Assembly (NCBI GenBank): GCA_000233775.1
Contig: CP003096.1
Span: 1,762,501-1,826,500, forward strand
DNA: 64,000 nt
Reading direction: 5' to 3'
Source of the DNA: Thermovirga lienii DSM 17291
GTDB lineage: Bacteria; Synergistota; Synergistia; Synergistales; Thermovirgaceae
The position numbers were made by a program, and so were the translations under genes. Below the pieces are notes generated by a model that searched no databases, was not told the DNA's origin, and saw nothing but the letters and a program-made list of their open reading frames with translations. This document shows, piece after piece, positions 16,541-25,268 of this stretch (the first letter of the stretch is position 1; every line of letters begins with the position of its first letter).

Positions 16541-17615
16541 CGTAACCGTTGTAGCAGCAGGGAACGGCGGAGCAGCCATAGCTGCTTGGCTTTCTCTCAA
16601 AGGATGCAAGGTTAAAATCTACGACAAATTTGAATCTCAACTGGCAGAAATCAAAAAAACTGGAGGGATTCTATTAAGGGGCCACTATCTTTCAGGCTTC
16701 GCTCCCATCACGAAAGCTACCACAAATATTGAAGAGGCACTGGAAGACAGCGAACTGATAATGGTAGTAACTCCTGCATTTGCACATGCCGAAATAGCTA
16801 GATTATGTGCACCTTATTTGATCCACGATCAGATAGTTGTCCTAAATCCTGGAAGAACCGGTGGGGCTATAGAATTTAACAAAACGGTAAAAGAAATCAA
16901 TCCAGAGGCTTCATTTACCGTTGCAGAAGCCCAATCACTCATTTTCGCCTGTAGAATAACAGGTCCAGCTGAGGTGACCATATATGAAGTGAAACGGAAA
17001 ATGGCCGTAGCCGCCATGCCTGCATCGGAAACACAAAGGGTCGTATCAAAACTCAATCCTTATTTCCCCCAATTTACTGCCGCCAAAAACGTTTTGGAAA
17101 CAAGTTTGGCCAACATAGGGGCAATATTTCACCCTGCCCCCACAATTTTGAACATCGCAAGAATTGAGGCAAAAAAGACTTTCGAGTACTACCGAGAAGG
17201 AATCTCCCCTTGTGTCGCCGAAGTTCTAGAAGAACTCGACAAAGAACGGCTTGAACTCGCCAAACGGATAGGAATAAATATCCCTGACGCAAAAAGTTGG
17301 CTTCAAGATGTTTACGGAATTCCAATTGCGCCCTCTGAAAGCTTGTACGAGGCTATCCAAAAACAAAAGGCATATAGGGGAATACTTGCACCTAAGGATC
17401 CCTTTGCAAGATATATAACAGAAGATGTTCCTATGAGCTTAGTCCCCCTCTCTGAACTGTCCAAAGCTTTCGACGTCAAGACTCCTGTAATGGACAGCAT
17501 CATTTGCATAGCCAACGCACTCCACAAGTGCGACTACAGATCCATTGGCCGCAACCTAAAAACGTTGGGTTTGGAAGGAAAAACCAAAGAACAAATAATT
17601 GATCTTGTTTCATAA
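16533..17615 (+). CDS. Opine (octopine/nopaline) dehydrogenase-family oxidoreductase
   Basis: 360 residues. N-terminal Rossmann domain with VVAAGNGGAAIAAWL near 6-20, VVTPAFAHAEIA near 78-89 and VLNPGRTGGAIEF near 103-115; the C-terminal octopine-dehydrogenase domain has IFHPAPTILN with His200 as the expected catalytic histidine. Enzymes of this family make or split N-(carboxyalkyl)amino acids with NAD(P)H. Its start overlaps the permease stop, so it belongs to the import operon, and the next gene is an ornithine-cyclodeaminase homologue. A role in catabolism of an imported opine-like or related amino acid is likely (inference); biosynthetic use, as in staphylopine-type metallophores, is not supported because no nicotianamine-synthase-like gene is nearby. 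Confidence 0.82.
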   Translation: MTNVTVVAAGNGGAAIAAWLSLKGCKVKIYDKFESQLAEIKKTGGILLRGHYLSGFAPITKATTNIEEALEDSELIMVVTPAFAHAEIARLCAPYLIHDQIVVLNPGRTGGAIEFNKTVKEINPEASFTVAEAQSLIFACRITGPAEVTIYEVKRKMAVAAMPASETQRVVSKLNPYFPQFTAAKNVLETSLANIGAIFHPAPTILNIARIEAKKTFEYYREGISPCVAEVLEELDKERLELAKRIGINIPDAKSWLQDVYGIPIAPSESLYEAIQKQKAYRGILAPKDPFARYITEDVPMSLVPLSELSKAFDVKTPVMDSIICIANALHKCDYRSIGRNLKTLGLEGKTKEQIIDLVS

Positions 17616-17644
17616 AAAATCGGAGAAAGGGTGAAAATCAGACA

Positions 17645-18685
17645 ATGAGTAAACAAGTTAAGTTTTTGTATCTTAATCAAGACGAGGTAATTCAGTGCGG
17701 AGCTCTAGATATGTCCATGGTCATGGAGCAGATAGAGTTGTTTTTCTCACTCCACGATAAAGGAGAAACAATATCCCCAGATAAAGTAACTTTACGGTGG
17801 GGAGATGCAGATTCTGAGGCCATCCATGGAAGGATTAATGCCATGCCGGGCTTTGTAGGCGGAGAAATAAACACCGCTGGAATCAAATGGATAGCAAGCA
17901 AACCTCAAAACCCAATGAAGTACGGCTTACCCAGAGGCTCTGCACTTACAATATTGAACTCCCCTGAGACAGGTCTTCCCATAGCTGTAATGGACGGAAC
18001 CGTAATAAGCGCTATGAGAACCGGTGCCGTTACGGGAGTTGCAGCCAAATATCTCGCCAACAAAGATGCCAAAAAAGCAGCGTTTATAGGAGCCGGAACA
18101 CAAAATCACACCCAGCTGATGGCTGTTAAGACAGCGGTCCCCTCTCTAGAAGAAATAACCATTTGCGACATATCAGAAGACAGGGTAAATAATTTTATAG
18201 AATTTGAGAAAAAAAGACATCCACATATGCAAATTAAAGGAACGACATCTGCAGAGGAAGCGGTCGCCGACGCAGACATCGTCGTCACGGCCACAACAAG
18301 CCTCAAGCCTATAATAAAATCTAATTGGATCAAAAAGGGCGTATTTCTTGCAAATGTAGGTAATTACGAGTTCGAGTTTGATGCTGTCAAAAAAGCAAAC
18401 AAAATAATTGTAGATAATTGGGAAGCATTGGTACACAGAGGGATACAAACTCCCGCCATAATGGCGAAGGAAGGATTGTTGAGCGAAAAAGACCTCCACT
18501 CCGAATTAGGTGCCATAGTAAACGGCAAAAAACCAGGCCGTGAAAGCAAAGAAGAGATTACTTACTTCTGCGCAGTAGGTATGGGAGCAGAAGATGTAGC
18601 AGTAGCAAAGAGGGTTTATGATGAAGCTATTTCAAAGGGTCTAGGAGTCTACTTAACTCTTTGGAATGAGCCCCTATGGATATAA
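17645..18685 (+). CDS. Ornithine cyclodeaminase / mu-crystallin family protein
   Basis: 346 residues. Visible are INAMPGFVGG near 64-73, KWIASKPQNP near 81-90, SAMRTGAVTGVAAKYL at 122-137, the dinucleotide loop FIGAGTQ at 147-153, a TATTSLKPII segment near 218-227 and the C-terminal GMGAEDVAVA. The family covers ornithine cyclodeaminase, alanine dehydrogenase of the mu-crystallin type, and imine or ketimine reductases. Combined with the preceding opine-dehydrogenase homologue it could process the amino acid or imine released from an imported compound. A GTGAAAATC stretch and weak GAAAGG SD precede ATG 17645. A strong terminator follows. Confidence 0.83.
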   Translation: MSKQVKFLYLNQDEVIQCGALDMSMVMEQIELFFSLHDKGETISPDKVTLRWGDADSEAIHGRINAMPGFVGGEINTAGIKWIASKPQNPMKYGLPRGSALTILNSPETGLPIAVMDGTVISAMRTGAVTGVAAKYLANKDAKKAAFIGAGTQNHTQLMAVKTAVPSLEEITICDISEDRVNNFIEFEKKRHPHMQIKGTTSAEEAVADADIVVTATTSLKPIIKSNWIKKGVFLANVGNYEFEFDAVKKANKIIVDNWEALVHRGIQTPAIMAKEGLLSEKDLHSELGAIVNGKKPGRESKEEITYFCAVGMGAEDVAVAKRVYDEAISKGLGVYLTLWNEPLWI

Positions 18686-18698
18686 ATCCCAACTACAC

Positions 18699-18734
18699 GG
18701 CATGGGGGAAGCACCAGTCGCACTCCCCCATGCC
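18699..18734 (+). terminator. Terminator of the TAXI-1 / opine enzyme operon
   Basis: A ten-base perfect stem (GGCATGGGGG / CCCCCATGCC) with a 16-base loop is followed by CCCTTT. It closes the operon that began with the binding protein. Confidence 0.75.
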
Positions 18735-18870
18735 CCCTTTCGTAAAAACACAAATTCCTAAGGGGCTTTTTTCTACTCAACCACAAATTCATCCTTGCCT
18801 TCCCCCCCATATAGTATAATATGATTAAAGATTTAAAAAACCAGCATCTATCTGGCAGGAGTTGGGAATT

Positions 18871-19788
18871 ATGGGCTTTATCTCCCTGGAAGTTCAGGCG
18901 TGGGTGGCTGCTTTGGCATCCCTTATGGTTCAATCATTCTACCTGGTCCTGCTTTTTTTCATGTTCAGCCTAAAGACAAACCTACCTTCACCAAAGATGA
19001 GCGAGACAAAAGAACTTAAAAACCTTCCTGCTTCTCCAGCAGAAACAGGTTACCTGTATCATGCAGATTACCATGACTCCTGTCTTGTTGCCACTTTGGT
19101 ACACCTAGCCATAGAAGGGGTCACTTCTATATCCGATCATTACCAAGGATGGCTGATCCAAATGGAAGCACCTTGCCCATCAAGCCGCACATCCGAAGAA
19201 CGATTGCTTTTCCAAGAAATGTTCAAAAACCAAAAGACCTTCCTCGTGGAAAGAGAGAAACCCAACTCCTTCATCAAACTTAACGAATCCTTTCAAGCCT
19301 TCCTGGATAAGATCTACGGGAAGAAGCTAACCAGGCCTCACCTTGAAGGAGTCCTGGGTAGCGCAGTACTTGCAGTATTCGGTGGTTTTCTAACATGGAA
19401 CGCCAACAACTGTTCAGGCACTTTGATAACCACATACTCAGCGGTCTCTTTTATACTGGTCTGCATGGGCACTCAGATCCTCCGAAAACCTACTCCATAC
19501 CTGTTTCAAGGCTATGAAATGACTTCACGAATAAGGTCCAAAATCATGAAAGGGCCGGATTCCGCCAAGGGCACTGATGAAATATTGGAGGACTATTTTC
19601 TTCTCCTGCCTCACGCAATAAGCCTTGAAGCAGGAAGATTCTGGACCATAGCGACGGCAGAACTTCTCAAATCAAGGGGTGTTGATCCCACAACGATCGA
19701 GCCAGACTGGTATTCCGGGGGAAGTCGTGGTTTAATGGACATAATAAGCCTCATAGATGGCTTACTGGGATGTCTGAAAGCAAAATAA
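18871..19788 (+). CDS. DUF2207-like membrane protein, function unknown
   Basis: 305 residues from ATG 18871, which has AGGAG nine bases upstream; an in-frame TTG three codons earlier sits too near that SD. One hydrophobic segment at about 10-33 and two more near 155-190 suggest a membrane protein with cytosolic parts. The blocks ADYHDSCLVATLVHLAIEG near 64-82, RTSEERLLFQEMF near 105 and DYFLLLPHAISLE near 236 recall the C-terminal half of DUF2207 proteins; the usual large N-terminal extracellular domain is missing. It lies 49 bases before a sensor kinase gene and may be expressed with it. I do not recognise a function. Confidence 0.62.
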   Translation: MGFISLEVQAWVAALASLMVQSFYLVLLFFMFSLKTNLPSPKMSETKELKNLPASPAETGYLYHADYHDSCLVATLVHLAIEGVTSISDHYQGWLIQMEAPCPSSRTSEERLLFQEMFKNQKTFLVEREKPNSFIKLNESFQAFLDKIYGKKLTRPHLEGVLGSAVLAVFGGFLTWNANNCSGTLITTYSAVSFILVCMGTQILRKPTPYLFQGYEMTSRIRSKIMKGPDSAKGTDEILEDYFLLLPHAISLEAGRFWTIATAELLKSRGVDPTTIEPDWYSGGSRGLMDIISLIDGLLGCLKAK

Positions 19789-19837
19789 TCATTGTTATAA
19801 ACCTTAATAACCCTCTTCATGGAGGCATAAAGACTGA

Positions 19838-21430
19838 ATGGAATCGGGAACTAAACCTGGACTTCAGACCCAATTGATACTGGTCCTACTTTTAGTCTCC
19901 TTGATGGGGCTCTTGGTAGTTGGATTGGTGGGCGCTCAAACCATTGAGGCCCAGTTCAAGCGCATGATAGCCAAAAACGCCCGCAACATAGCCCTGCTGG
20001 TGGCAGAGCACCCCGAAATAAAAAAAGCCCTGAGCACGCCAAAAGGAGAAGAAATAATTCAACCAATAGCGGAAAAGCTCCGAAGGGAAACAGGGGTCAA
20101 ATCCATAATAATTACCGACGCTGAAGGAAGAATATATTCCCACCCTATTACATATGAACTAGGGACAAAATTCCAAGAGGAAGAAGAAGGCAAAGTCCTG
20201 GAGTATCTGCCTCAAACGAAGGAGTCTCAAACGATCATAGGCCCATCCATAAGATCCAAAGCTCCGATCATCAAAGATGGCGTAAAAGTAGGAGAGGTAA
20301 TAGTGGATGCCCTGGTCAACGAGATTCAAAGCACCAAATACAGCCTCTACGGCAAACTGCTCCTTGCCATATTTGCGGGCCTTCTGGTCTCCGTAATAGC
20401 CGCTGCAGTTTTGGCGCGCCGAGTCAAAAACATAATATATGGCATGGAACCCAGTGAAATAGCTCTCCTCTTAAAACAACGGGAGGGTATTATAGAATCC
20501 ATAAGAGAAGGCATCATAGCTATTGATTCAGACTCTAACATAACCTTGATAAACAGTTCCGCACAAAAACTCTTCGGGATAGACAAAGACGCCACAGGCC
20601 AACCCCTGGAACCCATCCTCCCCGGCACATCCCTCTCAGAAGTTCTGCGAACCGGAAAAGCTCAGTGGGACGTGGAGCTAAATATAAGAGGCAAAAAGTT
20701 TTTAGCCCAGCTAATACCCATATACAGAGGACAAAATATTGCAGGAGCCATCGGAAGCTTTAGAGACCTAACGGAAATCCGAGCTCAGGCAGAACAAATG
20801 ACAGGGGTCGCCTTATACATAGACGCCTTGAGAGCTCAAAACCACGAGTTTAAAAACAAGCTACAAACCATCGCAGGCCTGATACAACTTGAGGAACATG
20901 AAAAGGCCTTGTCGTTCATATCGGAAATCACTTCTGCCCAACAGTCTCAAATCTCTTTCATCTCCAAGAGATTCAAAAATCCGTCGGTCGGGGGTATCCT
21001 CCTTGGGAAAAGCTCAAGATGCTCTGAGCTCGGAATAGAGTTTTCCATAGACCCAGACAGCTTCTGCAGCGAACTGGAAGGCTTCGACAACCTCTCCTTG
21101 ATAATGATAATAGGCAACTTACTGGAGAACGCCATTGAAGCAGTGCAAAAACTGCCCAAGGAAAGGCGAAAGATCTTTTTCGGCTTGTTCGAAGAATCCG
21201 GTAAAATAATCATACACGTAAAGGACCACGGAATGGGAATCGCTCCCGAGGATCTACCTCACATCTTCGATAAAGGATTCTCCACCAAAGAAAACGCCCA
21301 ATCACGAGGATATGGATTATATAATGTAAAAAACAGGGTGGAGGAACTAGGCGGGGACATCGAGGTGGAATCCATTCCAGGCGAGGGCACCGATTTTCTG
21401 GTGATCCTACCCCATAGAGGTGACAGATAA
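19838..21430 (+). CDS. CitA/DcuS-type sensor histidine kinase
   Basis: 530 residues. First membrane helix at about 11-33, an extracytoplasmic PAS-like (PDC) sensor at 38-170 with IITDAEGRIYSHP near 91-103 and RSKAPIIKDG near 139-148, and second helix near 172-193. Then come a cytosolic PAS domain (about 215-320), an H-box in QNHEFKNKLQTIAGLI with His336 as phosphorylation site, and an HATPase domain (GNLLENAIEA near 426, DHGMGI near 466, GYGLYNV near 491). The layout is that of carboxylate sensors CitA/DcuS. The response regulator overlaps its stop (TAATG), and a TAXI-TRAP system follows, so the kinase probably senses that transporter's substrate. Confidence 0.9.
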   Translation: MESGTKPGLQTQLILVLLLVSLMGLLVVGLVGAQTIEAQFKRMIAKNARNIALLVAEHPEIKKALSTPKGEEIIQPIAEKLRRETGVKSIIITDAEGRIYSHPITYELGTKFQEEEEGKVLEYLPQTKESQTIIGPSIRSKAPIIKDGVKVGEVIVDALVNEIQSTKYSLYGKLLLAIFAGLLVSVIAAAVLARRVKNIIYGMEPSEIALLLKQREGIIESIREGIIAIDSDSNITLINSSAQKLFGIDKDATGQPLEPILPGTSLSEVLRTGKAQWDVELNIRGKKFLAQLIPIYRGQNIAGAIGSFRDLTEIRAQAEQMTGVALYIDALRAQNHEFKNKLQTIAGLIQLEEHEKALSFISEITSAQQSQISFISKRFKNPSVGGILLGKSSRCSELGIEFSIDPDSFCSELEGFDNLSLIMIIGNLLENAIEAVQKLPKERRKIFFGLFEESGKIIIHVKDHGMGIAPEDLPHIFDKGFSTKENAQSRGYGLYNVKNRVEELGGDIEVESIPGEGTDFLVILPHRGDR

Positions 21431-22113
21431 TGACTCAAAGGATCCGAATATTCATAGTTGAAGACGACCCCATGGTCGCCGATATACTGAAAAGGTTCGT
21501 GTCTACGATGAAAAATTTTGTGGTCGTAGGTTGTTCAAACAATGGAGAAAAAGCCCTGAAAGACCTGCAAAAAACACCTGTAGATTTAGTCTTTTTGGAT
21601 ATTTTTATGCCTGAAATGGACGGGCTCCAACTTCTGAAAGAACTTCGCTCCAGGGAAGTCCCTGTGGACGTCATAGTAATTTCCGCCGCCCAGGAGCCCG
21701 ATACCATAAACCAGGTAATCCGATCCGGGGCCTTCGACTATATAATAAAGCCCTTCCTCTTCGAAAGGCTGAAAGCATCCCTTGAGACTTATGAAGAATA
21801 TAGGAAAAAACTTTTATCAGGCAAGGAGGTGGTCTCCCAGGAAGAAGTAGACAGGCTCCTTATACTTAGAAGGGCAAAAAGTGCAAACTGCCTTCCAAAG
21901 GGACTGAACATTTCAACTCTAAAGAAAGTGGAAAACCTTCTTGAGGAAAGCCCCACTCCCTTATCAGCAGAGGAAACCGCAAGAGCCATTGGTATATCCC
22001 GGGTGACTGCCAGGCGCTACCTAGAATACCTCGTGGACCAAGGGAAAGCTGTCGTAGAAAGGAACTACGGTGAAATTGGACGCCCCATAAACACGTACAG
22101 TTCCATCAAATAG
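21430..22113 (+). CDS. CitB/DcuR-type response regulator
   Basis: 227 residues. Receiver domain at 1-120 with acidic Glu11-Asp12-Asp13, phosphoacceptor Asp57 (LVFLDIFMPEMDG) and the conserved Lys in YIIKPF near 104-109. A linker leads to a C-terminal helix-turn-helix (LSAEETARAIGISRVTARRYLEYL near 178-201), the form found in CitB/DcuR. It starts inside the kinase stop codon. Repeats of GTTCATT lie immediately downstream, before the TAXI-2 binding-protein gene, and are good candidates for its binding sites. Confidence 0.9.
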   Translation: MTQRIRIFIVEDDPMVADILKRFVSTMKNFVVVGCSNNGEKALKDLQKTPVDLVFLDIFMPEMDGLQLLKELRSREVPVDVIVISAAQEPDTINQVIRSGAFDYIIKPFLFERLKASLETYEEYRKKLLSGKEVVSQEEVDRLLILRRAKSANCLPKGLNISTLKKVENLLEESPTPLSAEETARAIGISRVTARRYLEYLVDQGKAVVERNYGEIGRPINTYSSIK

Positions 22114-22123
22114 CCCGACTTTC

Positions 22124-22198
22124 GTTCATTTTGTTCATTAGAGACAGGAAGAAAACTCCAACTTTTTCCAAATTATCTTCTAGACTTAATGAACAAAA
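22124..22198. promoter_or_regulatory. GTTCATT repeats and 12-base inverted pair, candidate response-regulator operator
   Basis: Two direct copies of GTTCATT (22124-22130 and 22133-22139) lie nine bases apart. The second is part of TTTTGTTCATTA (22129-22140), and its exact reverse complement TAATGAACAAAA occurs at 22187-22198. A further partial TTTGTTCTC lies near 22236. Such repeats at near-helical spacing, between the regulator gene and the transporter it probably controls, fit a CitB/DcuR-type operator. This is pattern evidence only. Confidence 0.55.
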
Positions 22199-22302
22199 CT
22201 TACAAAACATTATTTTACGGACAAAAACCTTGTTAATTTGTTCTCAAATATATAGCATGGTTGCAGGATTCATAAAACTTATAAGAAGGAGTGATAGGTA
22301 GT

Positions 22303-23277
22303 ATGAGAAAGATCGTTGCGCTTGCTTTGGTTTTCGCCCTGGTTTTGGCAGGGAGTGCCTTCGCTGCCCCAGCCAACTGGCCAGAACAGATCCGTTTCGT
22401 TGCTGGCCCTCCGGGTGGAAACTGGTTTGCCCTTGGGGGCACCTTGGCTGACATGTGGACCAAAAATGTCATACCTACCACCAGCGGAACCGGAGGTGGA
22501 GTGAGCAACATAGTTAACGTAGACCGCGGTAAGGCCGATATGGGTCTTTCCGTCGCCTCGGTCGTTGGTGCTGCTCAGGCAGGAGAGGCACCATTCAAGA
22601 AGCCTGCAAACAACGCCACGATATTCGCAAACCTTTACAGGCAGTACACCTACTTCATTATGAGAAAAGACTACGCAGAAGCCCATGGCATCAAAAGCAT
22701 TGGGGATATAATAGAGAAGAAACTTCCCATCAGAATGGCCACATTGAAGCCCGGAACTTCTTCAGAGTTCGTCATCAGATCCATCTTCCAGAGAGGATTT
22801 GGGGTATCTTGGGACGACATCAAGTCCTGGGGTGGATCTGTAGAATACGCCTCCTACAGCGATGGAGCCAACCTTCTTGCTGACAACCACATCGACATGT
22901 TCGCCTTCGCGGTAGGCAGGGCCGCTTCCATCGTCATGAAGATCGAGTCACAGACCGATATAGTCATCTTACCCGTGGACGAGAAAGCAAGGGTTGCCAT
23001 GCAGAAGGCCCTGGGAACCACGACGTTCGAAGTGGACCCCAAGGTTTACAAATCCGTCACTGAGCCCGTACCTGTAGTTGGAGATTACACCTGTATAATC
23101 GTGCGCGGAGACCTTCCTGAGGACCTGGTCTACTCCATGGCGAAGGCCCTGTGGGAGCACAAAAACGACCTGGCTGCCTCCATCAAGGACATCGCAGAAC
23201 TCAACCCACAGGAAGCCGTATCTGATGCCGTAAAGGCCCATCCGGGAGCAATAAAGTTCTGGAACGAAGTTAAATAA
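22303..23277 (+). CDS. TAXI-family TRAP transporter solute-binding protein (system 2)
   Basis: 324 residues from ATG 22303, with a clear signal peptide (MRKIVALALVF... ending GSAFA). The mature part starts with FVAGPPGGNWFALGGTLA, a TAXI-type motif, followed by TTSGTGGGVSNIVNV near 65. A GTG four codons earlier lies inside the GGAG SD. The ligand is unknown; the family binds carboxylates. It follows the two-component genes and precedes a fused permease, so the two-component system probably controls its expression. It differs clearly from system 1, so the two importers likely serve different substrates. Confidence 0.9.
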   Translation: MRKIVALALVFALVLAGSAFAAPANWPEQIRFVAGPPGGNWFALGGTLADMWTKNVIPTTSGTGGGVSNIVNVDRGKADMGLSVASVVGAAQAGEAPFKKPANNATIFANLYRQYTYFIMRKDYAEAHGIKSIGDIIEKKLPIRMATLKPGTSSEFVIRSIFQRGFGVSWDDIKSWGGSVEYASYSDGANLLADNHIDMFAFAVGRAASIVMKIESQTDIVILPVDEKARVAMQKALGTTTFEVDPKVYKSVTEPVPVVGDYTCIIVRGDLPEDLVYSMAKALWEHKNDLAASIKDIAELNPQEAVSDAVKAHPGAIKFWNEVK

Positions 23278-23297
23278 ACATAAAACAAACCTGGCTG

Positions 23298-23340
23298 GGG
23301 CAAGGGGTGGAGTTTTTCGTACCCTTGCCCTGCCTTTTTT
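23298..23340 (+). terminator. Terminator-like hairpin between TAXI-2 binding protein and permease
   Basis: A nine-base perfect stem (GGGCAAGGG / CCCTTGCCC) with a 15-base loop is followed by TGCC and a run of T. It stands between two genes of the same transporter, so it is probably a partial terminator that lowers permease expression relative to the binding protein. Confidence 0.75.
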
Positions 23341-23354
23341 CAGAGGTGTATGAG

Positions 23355-25223
23355 ATGCGCAAACTAGAAGGCAAAACTCAGACTTTCATGTACGTATATG
23401 TCATTTTAATGGGTTTATTTCACCTATACACTGCTGTCTTTGGCAACTTTGAGGCTTACCTGCAGCGAACCATACATCTTACCTGGGTGCTGCCCATGGC
23501 CTTTTTGCTGTATCCTGCGACCAAATCCTCTCCCAAGGACAGACCTACCCTGCTGGATTGGTTTTTGGCAATCTTGAGCACTGCACCTGGAATTTATGGG
23601 ATCGTTAACTACAACGAGATAGTATCCAGGATAGTACAAGTGGACCCACTAACCCAGACGCAGCTTATCCTTGGGGTACTGCTGACTATAATGCTTCTTG
23701 AGGCAACCCGTAGGGTAGTCGGTCTTCCCCTCGCCATAATTGCAGCATTTTTTGCAGGGTACATGTATTTCGGCTCTTACCTGCCGGGAGTACTTAAGGG
23801 CCTCCAGTTTACCCTTGCGGAAGTGGTAGAGGAAATATACCTCACAGGAGAAGGGATCTTCTCCATCCCCTTGGGGGTTTCTGCTACCTTCGTAATCATA
23901 TTTCTCATCTTCGGCGGATTCCTGGAGAAAAGTGGTATTGGAGAGTATTTCATGGAGTTCGCTCAGGCCTTCGCCGGTACCACTCCTGGTGGACCAGCGA
24001 AGATAGCAGTGGTAAGCTCTTGTCTTTTTGGGTCCATATCTGGTTCAGCCGTGGCAAACGTCTATGGCACTGGAACCTTCACCATACCTCTCATGAAACG
24101 CCTAGGGTACCCTGCCTATTTCGCGGGAGCGGTAGAGGCCGTTGCAAGTTCCGGCGGCCAAATAATGCCCCCTATCATGGGTGCTGGAGCCTTTATAATG
24201 GCTTCGCTCTTGGGTATCCAGTTCAGAGAGGTAATAATAGCTGCCGCTTTCCCAGCTCTTTTGTATTACGGAGCAGTATTCTTGATGGTTCACTTGAGGG
24301 CCGTTAAAACTGGAATAAAAGGATTGAAGCCAGAGGAACTACCTTCAAAAAGCTACGTCCTTAAAAACATATACAAGCTGATCCCCATAGTGGGGCTTTT
24401 GTGGATGCTTCTTACAGGCTATACTCCAATGCTTGCTGCTGTGATAGGCATCATGATGGCATGGGGAGTTTCCCTTTTCGATCCCAAGCGCCGCATGGGT
24501 ATAAAATCCATACTGGACGCCATCTATACCGGCGCCCTCAACATAACCGTTGTGGCGATAGCATGCGCAGCAGCAGGCATCATCGTTGGCTCAGTTTCAT
24601 TGACAGGGTTTGGATTCAAGTTCGTGGGACTGGTATTCTCCCTTGCAAGGGACATTCCCTTCCTGGCCCTGCTCTTGATAATGATCGTGTCGTTGGTACT
24701 TGGAATGGGACTTCCAACCACGGGAGCCTACATCCTCGCAGCAGCTTTGGGTGTGCCCGCGTTGACCAAACTGGGCTTCGCTCCCTTGAGCGCCCACCTT
24801 TTCGTCTTCTACTTCGCCATAATCTCGGCCATAACGCCTCCTGTGGCCCTCGCAGCTTACGCAGCAAGCTCCATAGCTGGTGCTCATCCCAACAAAACTG
24901 GTTTCCAAGCCATGAGGCTCGGAATTCTAGCGTTTATCGTACCTTACGCTTTCTGCTACGACAAAGGACTCATCCTTCATGGTACCATGCTGGAAAACGC
25001 AGCCGCCGTAGCTGGAGGCATATCTGCAGCCTTGGCATTGGGATTTGCTATGGAAGGATTCATGACCAGAGCCTTAAAACCTTACGAGAGGGCGCTATTT
25101 ATATTGTCGGGCCTGGCGGCCTTTACCCCCATTCTGGCAATAAAGCTTCCTGCCGTTGCAGCAACAGTGCTGTTTATGCTCCTGTTCTCTAGGACACCAA
25201 AAATTTTAAGCGAGACCCCATGA
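23355..25223 (+). CDS. TAXI-TRAP fused small/large permease (DctQM), system 2
   Basis: 622 residues from ATG 23355, chosen because AGAGGTG is six bases upstream; the open frame runs 16 codons further through the terminator hairpin. The N-terminal part (about 15-130) is DctQ-like. The DctM part has YGTGTFTIPLMKRLGYPAY near 237-255, a GGQIMPPIMGAGAFIMAS run near 266-283, VLGMGLPTTGAYIL near 446-459 and FYFAIISAITPPVALAAY near 483-500. Its architecture equals that of the system 1 permease. No DUF1850 gene accompanies it. A terminator follows the stop. Confidence 0.92.
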   Translation: MRKLEGKTQTFMYVYVILMGLFHLYTAVFGNFEAYLQRTIHLTWVLPMAFLLYPATKSSPKDRPTLLDWFLAILSTAPGIYGIVNYNEIVSRIVQVDPLTQTQLILGVLLTIMLLEATRRVVGLPLAIIAAFFAGYMYFGSYLPGVLKGLQFTLAEVVEEIYLTGEGIFSIPLGVSATFVIIFLIFGGFLEKSGIGEYFMEFAQAFAGTTPGGPAKIAVVSSCLFGSISGSAVANVYGTGTFTIPLMKRLGYPAYFAGAVEAVASSGGQIMPPIMGAGAFIMASLLGIQFREVIIAAAFPALLYYGAVFLMVHLRAVKTGIKGLKPEELPSKSYVLKNIYKLIPIVGLLWMLLTGYTPMLAAVIGIMMAWGVSLFDPKRRMGIKSILDAIYTGALNITVVAIACAAAGIIVGSVSLTGFGFKFVGLVFSLARDIPFLALLLIMIVSLVLGMGLPTTGAYILAAALGVPALTKLGFAPLSAHLFVFYFAIISAITPPVALAAYAASSIAGAHPNKTGFQAMRLGILAFIVPYAFCYDKGLILHGTMLENAAAVAGGISAALALGFAMEGFMTRALKPYERALFILSGLAAFTPILAIKLPAVAATVLFMLLFSRTPKILSETP

Positions 25224-25230
25224 CCCTGAG

Positions 25231-25256
25231 GGGCCTCCATAAGAATATGGAGGCCC
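25231..25256 (+). terminator. Terminator after TAXI-2 permease
   Basis: A ten-base perfect stem (GGGCCTCCAT / ATGGAGGCCC) with a six-base loop is followed by TTCAATTTT. It lies between convergent genes. The minus-strand side has no T-run, so it mainly serves the plus strand. Confidence 0.85.
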
Positions 25257-25268
25257 TTCAATTTTGCC

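Noticed and set aside
16533-18685. Opine-type metallophore biosynthesis
   Set aside because: An opine-dehydrogenase-family gene is present, but no nicotianamine-synthase-like gene, histidine racemase or metal exporter is nearby; the operon is headed by an importer.
24401-25192. Long plus-strand open frame of 263 codons
   Set aside because: It lies wholly inside the TAXI-2 permease gene in another frame, is rich in Arg, His, Ser and Cys, and has no SD; it is a shadow of the real gene.
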